From positions 992,001 through 1,056,000 of the forward strand of contig JANVFP010000003.1 of assembly GCA_027919835.1 (NCBI GenBank): 64,000 nt of DNA. The letters run 5' to 3'. Below the pieces are notes generated by a model, which ran no database searches, was not told the DNA's origin, and saw only the letters and a program-made list of their open reading frames with translations. Below, piece after piece: positions 34,339-46,690 of this stretch. Origin of the DNA: Lentinula raphanica. Lineage: Eukaryota; Basidiomycota; Agaricomycetes; Agaricales; Omphalotaceae. Every line of letters starts with the position of its first letter. The stretch's first letter is position 1. A program made the position numbers and the translations under genes.

Positions 34339-36900
34339 CTATTTATGTCGACTGATCTTTTCAACACCAGCGCCTAAGCTAGTCTTTCTGTCTTTCTCTT
34401 CTTCACTCTCATCTTCATCCTCCTCATCTTCCTCCTCTTCGTCACTGTCATTAGCATTCTTCTCCGACTCTGAATCGGATTCAGACTCGGACTGAGAGGA
34501 TGCTGAGGATGCTGAGGAAGAAGTAGAAGAAACAGAACTGTGGCGAGATTTGAGGCTTTTGTTGGTTTCTGGTTCTTCGACACTCTGTTGAATATCAGCG
34601 GCTTGGTCTTCCGCCGCTTTTTCTCCCACAGTTGATTCAGAGACAGGAAGGTCCTTATTTTCGTCGGCAGTAGGTTCTGCCTTGCCTTGGATAGACTCGA
34701 TCTTTGGGATGGCATCCAGCAAGGACTTGCCCCGACTATGATGAGAAGAGTGATGCTTGCTCATTGGAGGAGGGGCGGGAACGTTGACCGCAGTCAACAC
34801 GTGCTGCTGTTCATCCTTACTTCCACCCAGATTTGAGATTGTGGGCGCATTAGAAGACTGTCGGGACATAGAAGCGGCTCGAAGGACTGGAGAGACGACA
34901 TTGCGTTCTGGGCTGGACGGAGATGATAATACACCTTCGATAGCACGAGGCTTGGGTGTACCGACGGTACTCGGAGTAGGAGTGATCATGGTTGATCCAA
35001 ATGTGGGAGTGGATGATCCCAGAGGCGATGCGATACCATCTGTGCTCAGAACATCTGGTTCCCCGCCGTCTGGAAGTGGAAGTGGAGCTGGGACACTCTT
35101 CGTGTTGCCTGTTGTGAGCGTCGAAGTCGCGGTACCAGCTGTGCCAGTGGTAGTAGTTGAAGCAAACGAGCGCGAGTCCGATGTGTCTGATTCATTGGTT
35201 TCATTTGCTTTCGCCTTCTCCTGTGCTTCACGTTCTTGCCTCTCTTGCTCCGCCTTCTCCGCGGCCTCTTTGGCTCTTTGCTCTCTCCTCTTTCTGACCC
35301 ACCCCATACCACTACCGTCGTCCTCGTCATCCCTTGCTCCTCCATTCTGTAACGTCCTTCCAGTACTTGCTTGTTTCTCAGGGCAACCCGAATCCATGAC
35401 GCTCGTGCCGTTGCTAAGCACTCGACCCCAGACGGTTCCGCCGACGCCGTCTTGCACGTTTTTCACACTACCCATACCGCCATAACCCCACTCCACGAAC
35501 TCAGGGTCTGGGTCGTCCTTAGCGTTAGCGAAAGGATTGGCTTGTGATCCTAGGAAGTGAAGAAGAGTCAGAAAACACGCAGTGTGAAATGTGATTGGAT
35601 CAAACAACGTGCAGGGAGCGAAGAAAAAAGAAGCCTCTCATAGACCGTTTGCCAGAATTATCGATGAGAACACCTGAGCGTGCCCCATGGAACTTGTTGT
35701 ACCGCCGATATGGTGCCAACGTCTCACCGATGTCATCTATGTGCTCATGAAGGAGCAATGGCACCGATATTTATACCAATGCACGAAGTAAGGACAGGGA
35801 TAGAAGATTGTCCAAAACCGGTTCGAGGGAGAAGAAAGAGATAGGACTTACCACTAACGCTTCCTCTTTTCGCTCCATAAACCCTTCCATTCAACATCCG
35901 AGTTCCCTTTTTTGATTGGCCGGTGTGTAATGTGCTGAGCATTCCATTTTCATGTGCTGGGTTCAGTCTGGATGAAGCCGAGCTGGAACGTGGCTTGTTC
36001 CGGGCTCTGATGGAGGCGGGTGAAGAGGAGCGTTTTGCATTCTGGGCAGGCATCAATCATGTATCAGGATATGATCGTTACTCGGAAAAAGGAACTGCAG
36101 CTCACCCTGACGTTTTCGCCTTTGTAACTTTGGGTACTTTGTGTCCGGTGCATGGGAACACCTACACCATCACGACCGAACCCTCCAGAACCTGAACTAG
36201 TCCAACGACTCAGCGCAGTACCCCATCCTTGAGCACTTGAAATAGAATCGGTGTCTGAATCGTCTCTATCCTTGCCTTTTGACCCGCGACGGAAGAGGTT
36301 AATAGTACCGAGGGTAAGAATCTGATCCGTGGAGAGGTTGTACTTGGAGGAGAGTTTGCTCCTCAATGAGGTAGACTTGCGCACGGGTTGAGTTGGAGTA
36401 GAAGAGCCGGTTGAGGCTGAGTATTTATCAATACTTTGCGTCGGCGTCAGAGAATACATAGAAGATGCAGAAGAAGATATTTCAGATGTTGGCGGAGATG
36501 AACTAGATGAGGTGTTCGAGCTGTTGGAACCTTCTGACTCTGAGGAAAGTGTCTTTTCGTATGTGGATGGAGAAGGTGCTGGAGAAGCGGTAGGAGAGGA
36601 AACCACATCGGGCAAAGAGACATTCCAGCTCTGAGGAGTTTGTAAGGGAGTTTGTGCAGGAGAGCTGAGAGCTGAAAGCGATAGAGCAGCAGGAATACTC
36701 GCTAGATCAGATGCGCTTGTAGAAGGGAGCTCGAGTTTAGAAGCGAGCAAGTCGAAGTTCGGACCTTCGAGAAGAGGTGGAGACAATAGAGGGAGTTCAG
36801 TACCATCGTCAGTGACGAGTACGGAGCGACGTGGATCTGGTAAAGGCGCAAAACGAATTGTACGACGAGAAACTGGCGCTGGAGAATGTATTGTAGTCAT
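34339..36900 (-). CDS. Ser-rich, largely disordered protein, function unknown
   Basis: Predicted 752 aa from four exons: 36900-36106, 36041-35852, 35736-35674 and 35549-34339. The ATG at 36900 leads into RRTIRFAPLPDPRRSVLVT, a conserved-looking start. Long Ser/Thr/Pro-rich segments follow, then two ordered islands, DDIGETLAPYRRYNKF and EFVEWGYGGMGSVKN. A charged coiled-coil-like RKRREQRAKEAAEKAEQER segment and an acidic Ser/Glu/Asp tail complete it. The third exon is the weakest part: the two introns around it (115 and 124 bp) are longer than average, and SGVLIDNSGKR in the second intron also looks coding. Many Ser/Pro sites suggest a phosphoregulated scaffold; this is inference. Confidence 0.65.
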
Positions 36901-39900
36901 TATGAGTGGCGATTTGTTCTGAATGAAGGTCAGTAGACGGTAAAAAGAGTTTAGACTAGTGAGATGACATACAAGAATGAAATGCAACCAAGTTATACAA
37001 CACTTTGTGGTGAATATGAAGAGTTTTGCGAAGAAAAGAGTTGAGAGATGATGAAAGATGGGGATGAGGAGGAGGAAGACTTTAAAGAAGGTTGAAAACG
37101 ATCTAGAAAGCAAAGGGAAAAGTAAAAAAAGGCTGTAGAGTTTAATGAGCGAATGCCAAGTCCAAATTTCATCACGGAATTCAGTCAGGGTGTCAGAAGT
37201 CCTTCTTGCCTTTTTAGGTTATAGCGCAAATTCTGTCACGTTTTCCAGATCTCTTGTTTTTTTTGTTCAACTCCCTAAGCTCAAGACGCAACTATCATGT
37301 CTGCCATGCTCAGCTATCTTGTTCTCATATCATCATCTCTTTCTTGCCACATATCCTTCGTTGGTTGTTGAGGTGCCGTCTCAAGCTCAAGCCGTGTACG
37401 CGCGTCAATAGAAAAAAATACTTCCGTCGAAGATCCATCATCTCCGTAGGCAAATTCATTCAACAGCAGCGCCACTGCTGTGAAGAATGTGGTCAAATAT
37501 CTTCGACGACGACGACGACGGTACACTCTGACCGTAGATCTCACTACTATCAGCTATAGTAAGTACTACTATGAGTATAGCTGTAAAGTCTTCGATTATT
37601 CTTATCCTCTATCCTCCGCAGTGATATCCTGCCACGTTCGCTATAATCAGTCTGCCGGCGTTCAGGCAAACACTGCCATTCTTCAAGCAGTCTTCGTCAC
37701 CTTTCCAATATTTCCCGGTCCCAAAAGGTTAGTATATATATTTTGTCTCTTTGTCCGTGGCGGTTTGTCAGGTTCTCGGCGCGTGCGACGCTGTACTACA
37801 GTTGAATATATGTTCTACATATATTCATTAGTCCTGTTTCACGAGGGCCAAGGCTTGCTGACGATGCAGGTCAGGTGTATCAGTAAGTACTCTCTCGACA
37901 GCACTGTGTGATGTCTTGAGATCCAAGTACCTCGTTCTCGCCAATTCCCGAATGACGGAAAGCGAAACTCTGGATTTCATTATTCATTTCCAGCGACAAG
38001 CGAACTTTTTTTTAATCTTGATCAACCAATGGCTTGTTTGAAGGCTATGAGTCTTATCAGGTCTTATCAAACTTCATCCACAGATCATACTCGGATTTGA
38101 CTGCTGCGTATGAAGCGTATTACGCCTATAAACGGTCTGTCCAAGGTCGGGAGGATGTCGGGTTTTCCTCACTACGCGGCGACTCTCCACAAATATTCTC
38201 TCATGATCCTGCTCCATCCTTCCCGAGGCCTTATTTTTTTTGGATTATCCCTGATTCCCTGCTGTTTTCTTCACCGGTTCCACCGGTATCCACCATTTCC
38301 GTGTTCAGAAAAAAAACGCGAGGACCCCGTAGGCGCATTGTCAGTAAGTACACATGAAATAACGTTTGTTATCGATCCAACAAGAAATTTTTTGATGACT
38401 TTAGGGCCTGAAAGGCAAAACTCAATGTGAGGCGGGAAGTAGAGGCGTATCTAATCATTCACGTCAATTTGGACGCTTCTATTAGCAGGCAGTAGGCGTA
38501 CAATATCAGCATAGTGTGATATGCGATCACAGCATACTTTCAGGTAAATTCCACGAACGTTCATATCTTAATTTCCTTATCGTTTCGTGAACTATTAGTT
38601 CCCCGGTATTTTATTATCCATTTCTAGTTTGATGCTCGCCCATCTTTGATTCGGTCTTTTCGGAGCAGATTATTTTCAGTACTGACCTATGTGGATAGTT
38701 CTTGAGGTGACGCTGAACGATTGAACGTTGAAAATCAGATCTTGTTGGACAGTCGACTCAGTGAGCAGGGTAACGATGAGTTCTAATGATATATCTACTG
38801 ATCATGATAGTGAGACGGTCTCGTCAGTGAAGAGTGTACGTATAGATATATCATATCTATGATTCTAAACGTCTCCGAATCTCTTACTCCATGCGATAAT
38901 GGTCAAACCTTTGTGATACACAATTCTAGAGCTAGTCGTTTCTGGTTCTTCCTCGGAGTCATGGTAATACAGTGAGTAGTCGGCATGATGTACATACTAC
39001 AAACTGCATCCATTGCCACATTGCACTGCAAGGTCCCATCTTGCATGATTGCCGGGTCCGTGTGCTTCGAAACATCCTGATATTGAACTATGATTTTCGG
39101 CAGCCTAAATCTACTACCCTGAACGCAATAAATGGTTGTCGGAGGAGGACAGGTATCAGACAGCAAGTACTTATCGTGAAGGGGGGAAGGACGAAAGAGG
39201 GCCTAGGCAAAGCAATGACGGTATGATTCAGGGAACTCGAACGCCGCCTCTCAGCATGTAGGCCACGAATAGACCACAACATTCGCATGTTAACAAAGCG
39301 AATGATTATGCACGCCACTCTGACACCGGCGAAGCCTCTGGAGTCTGTGAAAGTTCCAAAGTTCTTGTTTTAGCTTGCTCGTCTGACCCCTGTCCGTTTC
39401 CTTCTATAACTTTTTACATTCACCAAAGGACAAACGTTTGCTGATACGATTGTGGGCGAGCTGAGGGTACGCAGGAGTGAGAGGGTTGTTCGTACGGAGG
39501 AAACCTTCTTGCTTTGAGTAGCGAGCCAGAGCTCTGGTAGAACGTACTGTCCCCGGGGGACTTGCCATTTGGTTGGAGGTGATTAGGAATATTTTGGACA
39601 CACCTTCGAAAGGGGGCATTTATAAGGCTAAAAATGGATCGTGCTTTGCCATGGAAAATCAAAATACTGGCGTCGAGAACGTGGACGTTTTCCATTCCAT
39701 TGAGTATGCTCTGTCTAAAATTATTCTAGATCTACAGGCTCGGCGTCAGTCATTACCTGCCATGATTCGGAGGAGATACGAGCAGATATGAGCTGCTATC
39801 CGCGCTGTGCAGTCGCTGCCAATCAGGTACTAATCAAGTTCGGAATCATCCTTCGAGGAGGAGAAAGCAGGGCTTGGCTTCCGGCGAAATCTCAGTTCTG

Positions 39901-40561
39901 TGCTCAACTGCTTTGAGGACGGAAGTATTTTGATTCGATCATCTTGCCATATTTGAGAGATATATCTTGCTTTGTCCCTCCAAATCGGGGTCACGCGTAC
40001 GCATCACGATGGTCTTTATCACAGTGTTCATGAACCATTTCGTACCAAGTCCTCTAAGAAATTGTTTTGAAACACAAGCTCCGAGAAGGCTTTCAGTCGC
40101 AGTCCTGCTCGAGGGGGTATGACTAGAGCTGGAGTAATGAAAGTGTAGTGACCTATTCTTCAAGTCATTCGGGTTTGCTATGTCGGGATGATCCGGTCTA
40201 GCCCTGAAGACCCCGAGACGGTCTCCAAAACTCCAAGGCGGTCCCGCATCAATGACTCTCGCCTGGAAACGAAAGTGATTCTTATCTCCCTATAGCAACT
40301 CCTATATCACTCCCGAAATTTGAAACGTGGCCTGTACTTATGATGTTGAACGAAAGCGACGGGGTGTGTGTTCGGGAATGGGCGGAGCGCAGAGGAGCGG
40401 ATATTCCAAGGCGAACTAGACTAACCACTTACAAGGAGAAGGGAGAGAAAATTGGAAGGCTCTGAGGAACGTAGACCGTCGAATTCCTCTGGCTTGTACA
40501 GCTTTGACTTCGTGGTAGAGTCAGCGCTTGCTGACAACGCAAGTACAAGCGCTTAATCGGC
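36901..40561. other. 3.7 kb gene-poor stretch
   Basis: No open frame here has a recognisable domain, and I could not join frames into a plausible spliced gene on either strand. It contains a short (GAC)n run near 37505-37520, homopolymer T/A runs, and a weak inverted repeat built on GATATATCTA / TAGATATATC near 38790-38845. The left end is the promoter of the Ser-rich gene, the right end that of GDA1. A long non-coding transcript or decayed mobile DNA cannot be excluded. Confidence 0.45.
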
Positions 40562-42584
40562 ATGAATGGCATCGTTGACCATCGCAACGGTGGCTCGAAC
40601 AACATAGATTCCTCTTCGTCGTCCTCATCAGGCCACTCAACCGGGGCAGCCATTCCTCCAGAAACCAATATCAGTCACACTCGTTCACGAAGCTTACACC
40701 TCCATAATAAAGCTGGTCATCTAGCCAGTGAAAGTACCGAAAACCTGGGAAATAGTATCCAAATGGCAATCTCTCCACGAAGCAGTAACTACGAGCGATT
40801 AGAAGGTGGGATGGGACCTAGTAGGATAAACAACAAAAGACGGTTTGCGTGGAAGAAGATTGCAATCGCTGCTGTGGTGCTCGTTGGGCTCGTTTGGGTG
40901 TTTGGTCCGAAAGAACCTGCAAAGGTCTTGTCGTGGCCTACAGACGATACCGCGGAAGAAAGTGAGTCTCGTTGATGCCTGGGCTGCCAATGAGCATTCA
41001 ATCGACGTTTTCTTAGTAGTCTACTCCACCCCATATCCTATCGTAGACCCTGTAGACCCTGTTCCTCCTCCCATTCCTCCTGCAGAAAAGACAAACACAC
41101 CTCCAGCCAATTCCGATTCAAAGATTCCCTCGTCGTCTTCTAAACATCCAGCCTCCTTCGAAGAAGACCCTGATCCCTCCAAAACAACTCATTGTTCAAC
41201 CCCTTATGCAGAGCACCTTCCCCTTGTCCAGTATGCGTTGATGATCGATGCTGGTTCCACAGGCTCTCGTATCCATGTATACAAATTCAACAACTGCGGC
41301 TCTTCACCTTCATACGAGTACGAGGTATTCAAACAACGACAACCAGGTCTCTCCAAATTCGCTGGCCAGCCTGTCGAAGCTGCAGAAAGTCTCGATGTTC
41401 TTCTAGACGAAGCTGTGAGAGTTGTTCCCTCATCTCTCTGTGCTTGCACTCCTGTTGCGGTCAAGGCGACTGCGGGATTGAGGCTTTTGCCTGGTTCGCA
41501 GAGCAAGGATATCTTAGATGCTGTCGCGAAAAGGATACATGAGAAATATCCTTTCCAATTACATGAACCGGATGGCGTCGTCATCATGGATGGAAAGGAC
41601 GAGGGTGTCTACGCATGGATCACAGCCAACTACCTACTCAACACGATACGTGCTGACACTCCTGCCGATACTCCGACGTACGCTGTCTTGGACCTCGGGG
41701 GTGCGTCGACTCAGATCGTGTTCGAACCCACGTTTTCAAAGGAGAGTGGGAATCTCGAAGAGGGAGAACACAAATACGAACTCGAGTTTGGTGGGAGGAC
41801 TCATATTTTGTATCAGCACTCGTATCTTGGTTATGGTCTGATGCGCGCGCGGGCTCATGTCCACCAGCTCGTCGAGTTCATGGCTTCGATCAGAAATCCC
41901 GGAGCAGGTGCAGTAGACACTGTACCGGCTACCATCGGTAATCCTTGTCTTGCTCGAGGCACGAAGCGTAATGTCGATATTGAGGACGAGCGAACAAAGA
42001 CGACCAAGACTGTCGTCATGGATGGCGAACAAATTGGGAGCTTTGAAGCCTGTAACCGGGTTGTGGAACTCGTTATGGCGAAAGATTCGTGAGTCCTAAG
42101 CTCACTCCCTCATCGTGGGTTTGTCTCTAATCTTTCGCGTTCCAGAATTTGTGAACTGAAACCGTGTTCTTTCAACGGAGTCTACCAGCCCTCTCTTCTG
42201 GACTCGTTTTCCTCCGGAAAGGTCCTGCTACTCTCCTATTTCTTCGACCGCCTCGATCCTCTACTTTCTAAGACGTCCGAACCCGTCGACAAAATCACCG
42301 TTTCCGAGGTTGCCTCTATCGCGCAAGATGTCTGCCTTGGATACGATGCATGGACTGCACGCTGGGGAAGCAACCAAGAAGTGATGGATGAGCTCCAAGA
42401 TCGACCCGAATGGTGCCTTGACCTCACTTTCATGCATAGTCTGCTCAGGCTGGGGTACGAGTTTAGCGATGATAGGGATGTCGTTCTTGGAAAGAAACTC
42501 CAGGACACGGAGTTGGGATGGTGTTTGGGTGCGACGATTGCGATTGTGAGCAGCGGGAATTTAAAATGTCGACTCATCGCATGA
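40562..42584 (+). CDS. GDA1: Golgi guanosine-diphosphatase, GDA1/CD39 family
   Basis: Predicted 636 aa from three exons: 40562-40961, 41017-42088 and 42146-42584. A Ser-rich cytosolic tail precedes one membrane segment (KIAIAAVVLVGLVWVFG), giving a type II Golgi protein, then a Pro/Ser stem. The apyrase conserved regions are present: DAGSTGSR, KATAGLRLLPG, GKDEGVYAWITANYLL and LDLGGASTQIVF, with further family blocks YQHSYLGYGLMRAR, NPC and CSFNGVYQP. The enzyme hydrolyses GDP after mannosyl transfer, so that GMP can leave the Golgi in exchange for GDP-mannose. Confidence 0.92.
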
Positions 42585-43990
42585 AGGGTATAGAACTTTG
42601 TCGTTTTACTGTAGCTGAGTAATTTATTCGTTTCTTTTGATGTTCGTTCTTTGAACCTGCGCCCTACATCGACAAGTGAATCACCTGTTTCTAGTCTGTA
42701 TCGATACATATCAGCACATTTCTATACTAATCAGCATCTCACCTGGTTGTTTCCCATTCAGGCTACCGACCACAGCTTGTATCGTTGCGTAGCAATTGCA
42801 CCTACTCAACAGCCTAGTTTCCGTCGCCGTCATTCGTTATGCTTGGATCTCAAGGGATGAATCGTCTCAGATATTCAACACAACCGTTGATGAAGGTAAG
42901 AAAAATGCTTTTTGATTGTAATAACTATACATTATTGTAGATGGACGTCCGAGATGTTACAGTCAAAGTTGTGCACAGATGTGCGAAGCGACGCAGGCGC
43001 AGGGCAGGTGCAGGTGCAGGTGTGGCCAGATGACGGAGGGTAGCGGGTAGGTGGCGGGCGCAGATACTAGATGCTTGCGCTGGGAAGGGTAAAGAACTCG
43101 AAAGCGTTCTACGAGCTCAATGGGTTGCATGGGCAGCGTTTTGTTGCTGTAACCGGTATGCTGAACCCAAGGCCGATAATTGGGACCTGGATTAGACCGA
43201 GTTGCTCAGTCAAGCACTCAAACAGGGACTGTGTTGAAACGTACTTGGGTTTCAAATATTGTGAGGCTACAAAGGTCGCAAGCCCTCCTTGGATAGTCAA
43301 CCAAGCGAAGAAGGTCTGATGAAAGGAAGCAAAGTTATAATCCGGGGAATGGTTGCTAGGTGGAAGAATGTTGACATACCTTTCTGCGAGCGAGGTAAGT
43401 GTAGTACATGTTTCTTTATCGAAGATGTATAGAGTGTCGAGTGGATTTAGAAGGTTTGTCTCTGAAAAGGAGATGAAGATGCTTTACTTTGATGGTTTCG
43501 ATCTGGTGGATCCATATGTCTTTTATACGTTTCCTAGAAAAACAAACGGAGCGTTTCGAGAGAGGAGAGAACCGGGATAATGCACGAATCAGTGCAGCTC
43601 GAGAAGGGCGTAGACCTGCGTAGGCAGGTGTGGACTTGAGAAAGACTCGATTAGACCAGTTCCAGGCTGCGATTGTCAGTCTTTGAATTCTGATCATGAA
43701 CGGCGGCGGTGCTATCAAGTGCGGGGAGAAGGTCTAGAATTTGGTAACTCATCACTGCACGTGCCACTCTAATCCAATCCTCTGACTCAACCGTGGTCCG
43801 TATAACGGACAAGATGGTTTTGGCCTCTTCGTTCAAGCATTTCAATCGACGCTCAGGGACTTTCATAGGCGGCAGAGCGGATTATTGTGAGTGACTTTTG
43901 CCCGAACTGTGTCCTTGCTAATTTCACTAAGCTTTCAGATTCGGTCAGTGCTGGGAAAACTCTGAAGAAATAATTCATGGACGGTTCTGA
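42585..43990. other. Intergenic with a possible small minus-strand gene
   Basis: The GC-rich part near 42980-43065 has short GCAGGT-type repeats. On the minus strand an ATG at 43866 opens a 71-codon frame beginning MKVPERRLKCLNEEAKT, with composition like a real exon, but I could not find convincing downstream exons. The 5' end of the zinc-knuckle gene probably also lies in the last 150 bp. Confidence 0.4.
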
Positions 43991-44945
43991 ACAGAAAGCA
44001 CGACTCGTAACTCTCTTCCATCGATTCCACAACGACCCGGCGCTTCTAGACCCTTACCTTGGCTATCTCTTGCTCAAATTGATGAATATCTCATACCCCT
44101 CCGTGCACATATTCCCTGGACGTTCACCACCAATGCTAGATTGACGGGTCAGAAAGATCAACCCGGATGGTCGTACTATGGCCGATATGCATTCAGAACT
44201 CTAGAGTTCAGCTCGAGTTTTGCTGCTAGAGTGAGGGATGTGTTACATGATGAAGACATCCCGCATTCGGAGCTTCAACCTACCGACTTTTCACTTCAAG
44301 TCCACTTCAAACCTGCTCGTAATGCAGAGATATCTTCGTTGTCACCGTCGGCTTATATGTTGACTGCAGAATCGGAACTAGCTTACCAACGTTTGCTCGA
44401 AAACAAAGACGTAGCTCAACCGTTGGACATGGATGGAATAAGAGAAGACGAGGCACTGGTAGCTTTGACGATCAAAACTCATAACGCATATATCCCCGGA
44501 GAGATTCTAGTTCTTAGGCCACAGTTCCCAGCCACGAAAGACACTCGTATGTATTCCTTCACGGTTCAGACCCTTATTTCTGTTTTACTCATCGACGAAC
44601 ATCATAGCATTTCCCAGTACATTGACCGTACCTGGCCTCACCATCCGTGACGTACGCTTTGCGATGTTGGTCGACAATATCTTCCGGGACGAGTATCTCA
44701 AGACCGGACACGGGCTTGAACCAAAACTGCCAACCTTTTCTGTATATCCCTCCGCAGAGCAAATGGCTTTCAACATCTTCCGACAAGGATTCTGCAAGTG
44801 CTGTGGCCTCCCGCATCCTTTGCATACTTGCAGCAAGAGGAAGAGGTATCCACCTGTGGGCCAATGCAATATTTGTGGTGGAAGTCATTGGATTGTGGAT
44901 TGTCCAAGAACGAGGAAGTCTGGAGTTCAGAAAAAATCAGGTTGA
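43991..44945 (+). CDS. Zinc-knuckle protein, 5' end unresolved
   Basis: Two exons are clear: an open frame from about 43991 to 44546 and 44608-44945, joined by a 61-bp intron in frame (DTPFPSTLTV). The upstream exon or exons were not resolved. An ATG at 43977 is out of frame with the open frame, so at least one more splice is needed; the stated start is just the first sense codon after a stop. Notable blocks are PWLSLAQIDEYLIPLRAH and LTIRDVRFAMLVDNIF. The C-terminus has two zinc-knuckle-like modules, CKCCGLPHPLHTC and CNICGGSHWIVDC, both CX2CX3HX4C. This suggests RNA or single-stranded nucleic acid binding. Confidence 0.55.
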
Positions 44946-45619
44946 ATGTATAAGTAAGGTATCTTGTCCATCTAACGGAGGCGTTCTTCGAATGAAATAA
45001 TTACTTCCAGCCTCGTTTGTTGCAGCCGTCTGGAAATGAATCACGAAGCGTCGAAGGGGATTAGCTAGAGTTGTTCATGTACGCCGAAAAGGGTGTTAGG
45101 TCTAAAAAGGAACTCTAACCACTTTCCACTTTCCACACGTCTTGGAGGAGTTCTTCTATCAAGGCTATTTATCATTCATATGTTGAGCTCTCACCTGCTC
45201 CCTACACATCTAGTTACACCCCAAGGCGCTTCACTGGACGTATTACTGCAGCGTCGACGCAATCGTCTAGTCAGAAGTCGAAGAAGATAGTTTTCTCCCT
45301 GAATTTCCCAGTCTGATATGATACTCCATTGGATATGTTTAATATGTTCCAGCTATCAAAATTGACGACGATGTTAGCACAGTATATACTCTGGACCGAA
45401 CTGCCTCCTTGACTTGAAGGAAATGTTGATTTTGGTGCATTCTGATTTATCTCTCTTCACAATCTACTCATAACGAGCCGATTTCTTCTTAGGATACAAG
45501 TATTCTACTGGAGATCTTACCATACAACATTTGAATGTATTCCTACCAATTAACCTTTGAATAATCATCCGATAAACCCAAGAAAAAAAGGAGAAACCAT
45601 ATCCTGCGAGTCCTTGCCC
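44946..45619. other. Convergent intergenic region, no gene seen
   Basis: Between the 3' ends of the zinc-knuckle gene (+) and the DUF6593 gene (minus). Short frames only. Confidence 0.5.
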
Positions 45620-46339
45620 TCAGCAACCGGAACCTCCGTCCCCACCTCCATCTCCCTGTGGATCCTCATCATGGGCAGAGAGTAGAGCACCGGTCCCAAG
45701 CTTCTCTCTTCTTTTTTTGAGCATGATCAAAAACGAAACCACGATGAGATCTAACTCTACCGAGCATGGTTGAATCTTGAGACGAGATTTCCGTTCGCCA
45801 GCGTAGAGACCTTCTTTGCTAAGTGCGAAGGAATAACATGCGACTTCTTGGTTTGTGTCACTTCGGGTCAACTGACGCAAGCAATGTCAATAGCAGGATC
45901 GTTTGAAGTGATTTCAGTTGTGACGTACGACGAACCCCAAGCCCTTGACGAATTTCCACCGATATTCAATCGCATCATCTCCTAGAAAGTAACGAGAGCT
46001 TGGAACGATAACCGCTATTGGTAGAGCATAACTGGGTACGTGGAACACTCACGAGCTGAACTGATGCTTCTTATACAGGAAGTCCGAAACAAGTACGCTA
46101 TCCTCGCGTGTGCCCTTCGCTCTTACTAGAGGACAACTTCTGACGACAGTGGGCTGGTCCCAGTTCCCCCAGTCGATCGTGGCGACTATGCTATCTTCTT
46201 CCGACTCAGCGGGACGTTGGATTTTGGAAACGCGTTGACTATGTGACGCTTTCGTCGTAACGACTTGATAATGTGCAACGCCGTTGGCCGACACCAGTGT
46301 GCAGCTTTCTGGATTGTTCGGGACGAGAAAAAAATCCAT
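45620..46339 (-). CDS. DUF6593 domain protein
   Basis: Predicted 202 aa from three exons: 46339-46053, 45998-45929 and 45871-45620. The start MDFFLVPNNPESCTLV, the block IVATIDWGNWDQPTVVRS, the DFLYKK segment, FSSSRYFLGDDAIEYRWK and the later LDLIVVSFLIMLKKRRE match the layout of DUF6593 proteins, a family expanded in mushroom-forming fungi. Function unknown. The C-terminus is Gly/Asp-rich. The family has no signal peptide and is often multicopy. Confidence 0.78.
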
Positions 46340-46690
46340 CGTTGGGTGGAATGTGCGTTGGATCCAATAGTAATGTGTGAAACGATTTGAGATTCAGGAA
46401 GGCAAAAATATAGGATATGTTCTTTGTCAAAGGTGACGAATTGGGCGAGAGATGTGATTTGCCTAAGCGTTTTGAGCGAGTGGATGAATAGCTTCTAATA
46501 GCGATGATACGGCATGATAGTTGAGAGAAAAGGGAAGTCGAATGAGATACAACGCCAGGTAGGTCTAACAGAACACTCACCGCTGCTTCTTCGATCGCTC
46601 GATCACAACTCGCTCTGAATTTCTCATGGTCTAGACTCATTCGACCCGCTCGAAAACGAAAGAGGTATGAATAAAAAAAGATACAACATC
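46340..46690. other. Intergenic between HAT1 and DUF6593 gene
   Basis: Both neighbours are on the minus strand. An ATG at 46640 opens 20 codons (MSLDHEKFRASCDRAIEEAA) that end at a good donor, GTGAGT. It could be an extra 5' exon or a tiny gene, but no downstream exon gives a recognisable protein. Confidence 0.4.

Noticed and set aside
34757..35485. 242-codon open frame on the + strand
   Set aside because: It lies opposite the last exon of the Ser-rich gene; the product is compositional (Ser/Pro/Val) with no domain, and the minus strand has a consistent spliced model.
38788..38845. Inverted repeat GATATATCTA / TAGATATATC as a transposon end or terminator
   Set aside because: Short and AT-rich; no transposase, target duplication or second copy is visible.
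43651..43866. Minus-strand frame starting MKVPERRLKCLNEEAKT
   Set aside because: Composition looks coding, but the downstream exons could not be found and no family is recognisable; mentioned only in the intergenic entry.
46581..46640. Possible exon MSLDHEKFRASCDRAIEEAA with a good donor
   Set aside because: No acceptor and downstream exon gave a recognisable or long protein, and both neighbouring genes have complete models without it.
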